From positions 1 through 34,768 of IMG/VR virus record IMGVR_UViG_3300046689_000729: a stretch of 34,768 nt of DNA; one strand, given 5' to 3'. Below, piece by piece: positions 29,611 through 34,768 of the stretch (position 1 is the first letter of the stretch; each line of letters begins with the position of its first letter). The translations under genes and the position numbers were made by a program. The notes under the pieces were generated by a model. That model was given only the letters and a program-made list of their open reading frames with translations, did not search any database and had not been told where the DNA came from. The DNA is from a virus.

Positions 29611-31685
29611 CCAGTGACCGCTCCGCCATAGGCCGCGGCGTTGATATAATAAACGCCCTTATCACGGCCGCGCGCCCAAGTGATGTATTGCTCGGCCCGC
29701 ACGAACAGCAAGTTTTGCTGGAATGCGGAGACGAGATGCCAATCGGTCGAGGTCGGATTGTCTTGCATTTCGACCGAGGCCTCATTCGACAGATCGATCT
29801 GGATACCGCCATCGTCGGCAAGCAGAACCGACGGCGGATGAATCGCGGTGATCTGACCGGACGGCGAGTTGTTCGAGGTTATAACCTGCACACCGAGAAC
29901 CGAGCCGCCGTTGCCATTGATATCGGGGAATTGGCGAACGCCGAGCGTCGTCATCATCGTGCCGATTGATGTCGCTAAAACCGGCTGCATGATCAACACC
30001 AGACCATCGGTCGGAATATTGTACTCCTGAAAGTGAAACAGAATCTCGCGCAGGTCGTGGATGACCGCCGTGATGTCCGTTCCAGATGCCGCATCGTGAT
30101 CGCAAGTATTCGTTATCGAGGCGGGATTTTGGCCGACAATCGCCGCCACCGATGGATCGATAAACTGCACATCGGTAAATTTGGCGATGCCTTTCGCCAG
30201 ATTGTTACGTACCAGGGTTTCGATCGACGGTGACGAGAACTTCACCAACTCGTCGGTGACACCCATGATACAGGCGGTCTTGGCGAAGGACAGCGACACA
30301 AAGTCGAAGCTGCCGGCGGCGACCGGCTTAGACCGGCCTTCCCCGACCCACTGCGCCGTGATCACCGAATTCTCGCGCGGCACTCTTGAGTTGAATGGCA
30401 CCCGCGTCAGGCCTGGAATACGGCCCAAGAAAGTTTGCGGCACCAAAAACTCGTAGAAATCAGCAACTAAATTTGCGGGGTAAACCAAGGCAGACGCCCA
30501 AGTCGTTCCCGTCGTCGTGCCAGTCGCCACCGCAGCCTTGGTCCGCAGATGGTTTTCCACTTGCGGCCATTGCCCGCAGAACTGCCGCGTCACCGCGAAA
30601 ACGTCGCGATGATATTTCACCGCATGCGCTTCGCAGGCCAGCGCCTTGATCAAAGCAATGCCGGGCTCGAGCACTGGCGCCCTAACCTGGATGCTGCCCG
30701 GATTCGATATCTCCATGCTGCCGTCGCCGACGACCGGCTGCGCCCGCATGATCATTTCTTTCTCGATCGTTCGGCAATCGGCCAATTCGCGGTCAATCGC
30801 CTTGATGGTCGCCGAATGCTCGTCGAATGCATTCTGCTCAGGTTCGTCCTTGGTACGATCCTCATCGGCAACCCTGGTTTGAATGGCATCCCGCGCGGCC
30901 GCCTCGGCCCCGCGTTTTGCCTCGAGATCCTTAATTCTTTCGCTGTTTGTCTTGGCCATGGTCGTGGCCCTTTCAAGCTTGATTGATCGGGATGCCACGA
31001 CGGTGGCGGGTTTTTCCTTTTTCTGGCTCGACGGAGCCGGCAGTTCGATCGGCGCTGCCCCTTGGCCGGACGCGGCGCGCAGCACCTGATCGATAGAACG
31101 GATATTGGTGATGGTGGCTTCTGAGTTAGCCGGAATGGTCACGGCGGATAGTTCTAACCATTCCCATTGCTTGAATTCCTGCGCGCCCCAAGGATCTTTG
31201 GGATTGAGCGGTTCAACTTCCAGACCGCGAAAACCGATCGATACTGCACGAACGAGACCGGCCTTGAGCGATTGCCAGGCCTCATCGAGCCGATCTTTCA
31301 AGCGGCCGGGTTCGGCAACGTTGGCAATCTTGGCGCGGAAGGGAATGCCAGCTTCGCGCGCCTCGGCCCATACCACCTGGCCGATCGGCGACGTGCTGTC
31401 GTGCTGCCACAACAGCGGCATCGGCAACGAAAACTTAGCGCCGAGCGGATTTATGATATCGCCGATGCGGTCCGGCGTTGGCGTAGATGCAATGCCTTCG
31501 ATCACCCGCTGATCGTTATCGAGCGATTTGATTTCAAAGGTCGCATAAGCATAACCGGCCATCGGCTTCATAGGACAATCGCCGCGCGGACAATCGGCAA
31601 TCGCGCCGGCCTTCTGCTGCATCGGGCAATCGCCCATCATCGGACAGTCGGCCGCGGTCGGGCCGGCTTTTTCAGGTAAGGGCAT
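29607..31685 (-). CDS. Fused prohead protease and HK97-fold major capsid protein, 692 residues
   Basis: Residues 45-200 are a U35-type prohead protease: VIEGIASTPTPDRIGD, LLWQHD (His95), VRAVSIGF (Ser149) and WLELSAVTIPANSEA. A coiled-coil delta region follows (about 243-310), then the HK97 capsid fold (about 330-690), ending FVRAEQYITWARGRDKGVYY. Fusion of the two is known in some phages. An internal ATG (Met243, base 30959) with AAAGGG upstream could give a separate capsid protein. Residues 13-39 carry four Asp-Cys-Pro motifs, three followed by Met (Cys14, 20, 32, 37), which is unusual. AGGAGG (31690-31695) precedes the ATG. Confidence 0.85.
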   Translation of the reverse strand: MPLPEKAGPTAADCPMMGDCPMQQKAGAIADCPRGDCPMKPMAGYAYATFEIKSLDNDQRVIEGIASTPTPDRIGDIINPLGAKFSLPMPLLWQHDSTSPIGQVVWAEAREAGIPFRAKIANVAEPGRLKDRLDEAWQSLKAGLVRAVSIGFRGLEVEPLNPKDPWGAQEFKQWEWLELSAVTIPANSEATITNIRSIDQVLRAASGQGAAPIELPAPSSQKKEKPATVVASRSIKLERATTMAKTNSERIKDLEAKRGAEAAARDAIQTRVADEDRTKDEPEQNAFDEHSATIKAIDRELADCRTIEKEMIMRAQPVVGDGSMEISNPGSIQVRAPVLEPGIALIKALACEAHAVKYHRDVFAVTRQFCGQWPQVENHLRTKAAVATGTTTGTTWASALVYPANLVADFYEFLVPQTFLGRIPGLTRVPFNSRVPRENSVITAQWVGEGRSKPVAAGSFDFVSLSFAKTACIMGVTDELVKFSSPSIETLVRNNLAKGIAKFTDVQFIDPSVAAIVGQNPASITNTCDHDAASGTDITAVIHDLREILFHFQEYNIPTDGLVLIMQPVLATSIGTMMTTLGVRQFPDINGNGGSVLGVQVITSNNSPSGQITAIHPPSVLLADDGGIQIDLSNEASVEMQDNPTSTDWHLVSAFQQNLLFVRAEQYITWARGRDKGVYYINAAAYGGAVTG

Positions 31686-31755
31686 CCGGCCTCCTATCGC
31701 GCGGCTGCGCTTTATCTATTTCCATGACAGCATTGAGCAGAACGAGTCCCAGCAT
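31672..31755 (-). CDS. Short hydrophobic ORF before the capsid gene, 27 residues
   Basis: Reads MLGLVLLNAVMEIDKAQPRD then RRPDALT and overlaps the capsid start by 14 bases. The same frame stays open upstream (LLDSLQDRAL) to a stop near 31798, but that part is antisense to the epimerase remnant. It may be the tail of a late gene interrupted by the plus-strand island. Weak evidence. Confidence 0.25.
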   Translation of the reverse strand: MLGLVLLNAVMEIDKAQPRDRRPDALT

Positions 31756-31971
31756 CAGTGCTCTATCTTGGAGGCTATCGAGCAGTGTGAGGCATTAACC
31801 GGCCGCAAGATGAATACGGTTTATGTCGATACACCGCGTATTGCCGACCACATCTGGTACATAAGCGACGTTCGCAAGTTTCAGTCGCATTATCCTGATT
31901 GGGATTTGACGTATGATATACCAAGGACGCTAACCGAAATGCACGATGCGTTAAAACAGGCAAGCCGATGA
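31747..31971 (+). pseudogene. C-terminal remnant of an NAD-dependent nucleotide-sugar epimerase (extended SDR)
   Basis: The frame reads SQHQCSILEAIEQCEALTGR then KMNTVYVDTPRIADHIWYIS and DVRKFQSHYPDWDLTYDIP. This matches the last 70 or so residues of CDP-paratose/tyvelose-type and related sugar epimerases, in which this part closes the substrate pocket. The NAD-binding Rossmann domain is missing and there is no good start: the only initiator in frame is a TTG at 31768. It lies opposite in strand to the late genes and ends just before the coiled-coil gene. It is taken as the debris of an acquired sugar gene. Confidence 0.6.
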
Positions 31972-32032
31972 TAGATGCGAATATCGTTAATTATCCCAAG
32001 TGTTGTATTAGGCTCATCGTCGCGACAAACAC

Positions 32033-32056
32033 GCCGAGCAGGAGGGGAAATGAGCG
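32033..32056 (+). repeat. Ribosome-binding cassette repeat, type B, copy 3
   Basis: GCCGAGCAGGAGGGGAAATG AGCG. In one frame it still reads AEQEGK-stop, the same peptide tail as the early copies, although no gene precedes it here. It supplies the ribosome-binding site for the ATG at 32050. Confidence 0.75.
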
Positions 32057-32280
32057 AATATGATGACGATGCCGACGATGAGATTAGGAGCCTTAGAGCC
32101 GAGAATGCCAAGTTGCGCGCGGAGAATGAGGACTGCAACGGCTATGTACGGGACTTGGAAAGTGAGGTTGCCAATCTGCAATCGGCGCTTGAGGACGCAA
32201 AGAAAGCTCTGACTGTACACGGCAAAGAACTTGGATTTGCGATTGCACTTGAAAAGATCACGGCTGCGCTCGCCAAATAG
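32050..32280 (+). CDS. Coiled-coil protein, 76 residues, in the plus-strand island
   Basis: ATG at 32050 has the strong AGGAGGGG of the type B cassette; the in-frame ATG at 31975 lacks such support. The acidic start (SEYDDDADDEI) leads into heptads of Leu and Glu (RSLRAENAKLRAENED, VRDLESEVANLQSALEDAKK). Ends ALAK. Small coiled-coil phage proteins of this kind have no defined role. It reads against the surrounding late genes and so probably has its own promoter, which I cannot identify. Confidence 0.55.
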   Translation: MSEYDDDADDEIRSLRAENAKLRAENEDCNGYVRDLESEVANLQSALEDAKKALTVHGKELGFAIALEKITAALAK

Positions 32281-32296
32281 CAGGAGGGGAAATGAT
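32268..32296 (+). repeat. Ribosome-binding cassette repeat, type B, copy 4
   Basis: GCTCGCCAAATAGCAGGAGG followed by GGAAATGAT. It ends the coiled-coil gene with TAG and provides the ribosome-binding site of the next ATG (32292). It differs from the 4422 copy by a two-base change at the stop codon. Confidence 0.75.
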
Positions 32297-32567
32297 TTGT
32301 TTTATTGGTGTGGCAGCAATAGGCGTTTGTGTTAGCTTTGCTATTTATCTAGTCATTATCTGCGCCCGGATAGATAGAATGCACTACGCTGACGGCCATG
32401 ACCGTGACACCAATCAGCCAAGCACGCTCAGCGATAGTCAATGCATCAATGGTTGGCATCATCGGTGCAACGGCGGGCCAAAAAGTTGCCATCCAAGCAG
32501 CCCGAACAGAATGAATAGCAATATCGTGTTGCCAGCGACGCCATACGTTCCGACCATTCCCGCATAA
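32292..32567 (+). CDS. Small membrane protein, plus strand, C-terminus uncertain
   Basis: ATG at 32292 has the strongest kind of ribosome-binding site in the window (AGGAGGGG). The N-terminal 26 residues (MICFIGVAAIGVCVSFAIYL VIICAR) are one membrane helix followed by basic residues. From about residue 20 onward the frame overlaps, on the opposite strand, two convincing small membrane genes of the late operon. Its polar C-terminal part may therefore be antisense shadow, or the island may have landed on those genes. Confidence 0.35.
   Translation: MICFIGVAAIGVCVSFAIYLVIICARIDRMHYADGHDRDTNQPSTLSDSQCINGWHHRCNGGPKSCHPSSPNRMNSNIVLPATPYVPTIPA
32349..32462 (-). CDS. Small membrane protein 2 after the terminase, 37 residues
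   Basis: Reads MMPTIDALTIAERAWLIGVT then VMAVSVVHSIYPGADND, with one membrane helix and an acidic end. Its ATG overlaps the stop of the 56-residue membrane gene (ATGA), so the two are coupled. A pair of tiny coupled membrane proteins is a typical holin/antiholin layout, though they sit far from the endolysin. Role unproven. Confidence 0.5.
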   Translation of the reverse strand: MMPTIDALTIAERAWLIGVTVMAVSVVHSIYPGADND

Positions 32568-32629
32568 GCCAATATCCCGAACACCAGCCACACGAGCATG
32601 ATGACCCAAAAACATAGACCGAGCGTCAT
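32459..32629 (-). CDS. Small membrane protein 1 after the terminase, 56 residues (holin candidate)
   Basis: GGAGAT directly after the terminase stop gives a good ribosome-binding site for the ATG at 32629. The protein has two membrane helices (CFWVIMLVWLVFGILAYAGM; ILLFILFGLLGWQLF) joined by a short Gly-rich turn, and ends PPLHR. Two helices with a short basic tail fit a class II or III holin-like protein. It could instead be a membrane factor for other functions. Confidence 0.55.
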   Translation of the reverse strand: MTLGLCFWVIMLVWLVFGILAYAGMVGTYGVAGNTILLFILFGLLGWQLFGPPLHR

Positions 32630-32641
32630 CTGGCGATCTCC

Positions 32642-34294
32642 CTAGGCGAAAATCATCTGATATTCGGGCGCCGGCTTGACCTGCCACATCACGGTAGCGG
32701 CGTTGAACAATGCCATCACCGCATCGATCTTGGCGTCACCCGCGTTTTGTTTGGTCGCTCGTATCGCGGTGGCCGTCGGCTCGATCTTGAGATTACCGAC
32801 ACACCACGCCATCAACTCCGATCCACTATGCCGCAACGTGCCATTGAGCAGCTTGCGTTCGCAGGTCTTTATCGCATTCATCAGCTGATAACCCTGCGGC
32901 GCGCCGACAATGTTCTTGGCTTCCGGCGTGACGCGGATTTCAGCCAGCGCATCAACGAATTCACCGATGCCAGCCGGATCGACTGCGACGCTCGCCAATA
33001 GGGTACGGTCCTTAATATCCGCAATAATGGCGACGATCTCCGAAATGTCGGCCAGCTCATCGTCGACAATGGTCAACTCCCCGCGCGCCGCAAAATCCTC
33101 AAGCGCCGATGCAATTGTCTGCCGCCGTTGCAGCACGCCGCGATGGCACCAGGCATGCGACCAGCACAACCAGTCTTTTGTTTCCTTGGCACGGCCTAGA
33201 ACGGCTAGACCGAACAGATCGTCCAAGCCGCCGCCGTCTATCCCCACCACCACAATTTCGGACTGATCGAGCAACCGCTCGAGGTCGAGCTCCGGATCGG
33301 TCGCCTTCTCCCAGAACTCGGCGCCGGCCCAATGATCGGAGCGCAGCGACAACCCGATCTCGACATTGAAATGCTGCGAGGCGAACAACGCGAGATCGCC
33401 GCGACCCTTGCGGTCGGCATCGATCAGCGAGCTGCGTAAGAACTCGGCATCGACCGATCGGCCCAGGTTCGGATTGACCAGCGGCCAATTTTTCTCGTCG
33501 CGCCAGTCGCATTTCAGCGGCAATTCATAAAGCACCGGCAACAACGGCTTGGGCAATTTCAGCTTACCGTCGCGAACGTCGCGCGCGCGCTGCAGTTCGG
33601 ATTTGAAGATGCCGGCCGGCGGTGCTTTCGATTGCGTGGTGATCTGGATCAGAAAACCGTCCGGCCGCGCCGCCAGCGCGCCGCGCATCTCGATGAAAAT
33701 GTCCGACGCATGCGATTTCTGCGCAAACACGTGCGTCTCATCTACCAGCGTGCCGAGTGCCTTGGCACCGGTCACCACGTCAACGTCAGCCGCCTTGATC
33801 TGCAGATAAGCGCCGGTATCGCGCCGCGTAATGCGGCGAATATTGTCCTGGATATGGAAAAGCTTGGTCAGAGTCCGATCAAGTTTAATAATACCTCGCG
33901 CCTGGCGAAACGAAATGCCCGCGACCTCTATGGTCGGCGCAAGAAAAGTAAATTCGGCGTCGGGTCTTCGATTACGAACGATCGCCGCGACCATAATGCC
34001 GGCGGCGCAAGTCGATTTGCCGTTTTTCTTGGGAACTAAAATGAAAAATTCTTGGATTAGGCGCCTATCCGTCGCCACGTCATAGCTACCAAAAACCGCT
34101 GCTGCGATGCGTTCAAACCAGGGGCCGCCAACATCGCCGAGCTTTGGCGTTCCTTGCACGTCGGGTAATCTAAGCTCCCGATAGGCTGTTAATCCGTCTT
34201 CGGCCTCGTCAGCAAACAGTGGCAAATCCGCAATCGGGACTTTGCCGGCTAAAAGAAGTTCCTCCCAGTCCGGGCAAGAAGTGTCCCAAGTCAA
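32642..34294 (-). CDS. terL: Terminase large subunit (TerL), 550 residues
   Basis: The N-terminal ATPase has Walker A LVPKKNGKST (86-95) and Walker B GTLVDETH (181-188). The C-terminal RNase-H-like nuclease shows VVVGIDGGGLDDLFG (Asp353) and a late KIDAVMALF acidic site. This motor pumps DNA into the prohead and cuts the genome. Length is normal for the HK97-like Terminase_1 family. Its ATG overlaps the terS stop (ATGA). Confidence 0.9.
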   Translation of the reverse strand: MTWDTSCPDWEELLLAGKVPIADLPLFADEAEDGLTAYRELRLPDVQGTPKLGDVGGPWFERIAAAVFGSYDVATDRRLIQEFFILVPKKNGKSTCAAGIMVAAIVRNRRPDAEFTFLAPTIEVAGISFRQARGIIKLDRTLTKLFHIQDNIRRITRRDTGAYLQIKAADVDVVTGAKALGTLVDETHVFAQKSHASDIFIEMRGALAARPDGFLIQITTQSKAPPAGIFKSELQRARDVRDGKLKLPKPLLPVLYELPLKCDWRDEKNWPLVNPNLGRSVDAEFLRSSLIDADRKGRGDLALFASQHFNVEIGLSLRSDHWAGAEFWEKATDPELDLERLLDQSEIVVVGIDGGGLDDLFGLAVLGRAKETKDWLCWSHAWCHRGVLQRRQTIASALEDFAARGELTIVDDELADISEIVAIIADIKDRTLLASVAVDPAGIGEFVDALAEIRVTPEAKNIVGAPQGYQLMNAIKTCERKLLNGTLRHSGSELMAWCVGNLKIEPTATAIRATKQNAGDAKIDAVMALFNAATVMWQVKPAPEYQMIFA

Positions 34295-34665
34295 TTTGCC
34301 TGTCCGTTGGGCATTTGAATAATCTCAGCCCACACCGTTCCAGCTCCGGCAGTCGCGGCCGCTTTGGCCTGTTCGATCTTTTTGCCGACTAGCGGCGGCT
34401 GTGAAACAGCTTCGCCCGAGGTTCGTAGATCAAGATGCTTCATCGCCGCAACGCTGCCCTTACGTGCCGCTGTCTCTAACATTTCCAATAACTCACGCCG
34501 AAACGACGCGCGCCCGTTCAACAGTTCATCCGCGTAGTACTTGCGCAACGTCTCGCGAGCCATCTTCAGCGCGGTCGCGACTTCGGGCTCGCTCATTCCT
34601 GCGGCCACAAGCAAGCAAACCTTCTTCCGCAATCGGCCAGTCGGTTTGTGAGGTTCCTGCGCCAT
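34291..34665 (-). CDS. terS: Terminase small subunit (TerS), 124 residues
   Basis: The N-terminal HTH (LLVAAGMSEPEVATALKMAR then ETLRKYYADEL, residues about 18-48) is the DNA-recognition domain. A helical oligomerisation region follows (FRRELLEMLETAARKGSVAA) and an Ala-rich linker to the C-terminus. It precedes and overlaps terL, as usual, and is the first gene of the visible late operon. It binds the packaging site and loads TerL. Confidence 0.75.
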   Translation of the reverse strand: MAQEPHKPTGRLRKKVCLLVAAGMSEPEVATALKMARETLRKYYADELLNGRASFRRELLEMLETAARKGSVAAMKHLDLRTSGEAVSQPPLVGKKIEQAKAAATAGAGTVWAEIIQMPNGQAN

Positions 34666-34702
34666 GTCTAGCTTGCTCGCCTTAAGGGTTTGTTTTTTCT
34701 CA

Positions 34703-34717
34703 TCTAGCCATGCTAGA
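34703..34717. promoter_or_regulatory. Inverted repeat upstream of terS
   Basis: TCTAGC-CAT-GCTAGA, a perfect six-base inverted repeat in an AT-rich stretch (34681-34768) without genes. A third TCTAGC copy lies at 34668, at the terS start. It could be a regulator or packaging-related binding site for the late operon. No convincing -35/-10 pair could be placed. Confidence 0.35.
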
Positions 34718-34768
34718 CAAAACTTAAATTAGGTCCGGAATTTTTGAAAATAAAAAGACACCGATGAG

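Noticed and set aside
1-34768. tRNA genes, integrase, att sites, CRISPR arrays and insertion sequences.
   Set aside because: No cloverleaf, tyrosine or serine recombinase motif, repeat-spacer array or transposase was seen on reading both strands; an integrase may lie outside the window.

Overview
The window looks like a large part of a temperate, tailed (siphovirus-type) phage or prophage of an alphaproteobacterium. Head and tail genes are HK97-like: small and large terminase, a fused prohead protease/major capsid protein, portal, connector, major tail protein, G/GT-type tail chaperone and tape measure. The host assignment is inference: base composition is GC-rich and one secreted protein has the style of Bradyrhizobium-type exported proteins, so a Hyphomicrobiales host is a reasonable guess. 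No integrase, replicase or complete lysogeny region is present, and both ends cut through phage DNA.

Layout. (1) 1-716 is a genetic switch: a partial Cro-like HTH gene on the minus strand, a frameshifted XRE-type regulator gene on the plus strand, and four copies of one operator, TTCAC-N5-GTGAA. Two operators sit inside -35/-10 spacers of identical geometry. (2) 717-5462, plus strand, holds early genes: small unknowns, a RecT-like annealing protein, an AlpA/Xis-like HTH protein, a GIY-YIG/HTH fusion, then a train of tiny genes joined by repeated stop/start cassettes, ending with a secreted protein. (3) 5463-34665 is one long minus-strand late block, transcribed right to left. From the right it runs: terminases; two small membrane proteins; protease/capsid; portal; collagen-like protein; connector; a five-gene glycan-type module (two DUF115/Maf-like proteins, a GT9-like glycosyltransferase, two methyltransferases) plus a 29-residue membrane peptide; small virion proteins; LamG protein; a 782-residue protein with an array of 22-residue repeats; tail genes; tape measure; tail tip and fibre proteins; and a lysis module (amidase with a double-psi barrel, a secreted GxSxG hydrolase, a membrane-anchored protein). 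(4) A small plus-strand island (31747-32567) is embedded in the late block. It holds the C-terminal remnant of a nucleotide-sugar epimerase and two small genes that use the same ribosome-binding cassette as the early tiny genes.

How it fits together. The repressor/Cro pair would control leftward and rightward early promoters through the shared operator. The late block makes the particle. Most late genes overlap as ATGA or TAATG, which implies translational coupling. The glycan module is co-transcribed with virion genes, so it is more likely to modify a virion protein, or surface sugars late in infection, than to act as ordinary metabolism. The Ser/Thr/Ala-rich repeat protein is the most obvious candidate substrate. 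That link, the LysB-like hydrolase beside the endolysin, and the recurring translation cassettes are the points most worth testing.
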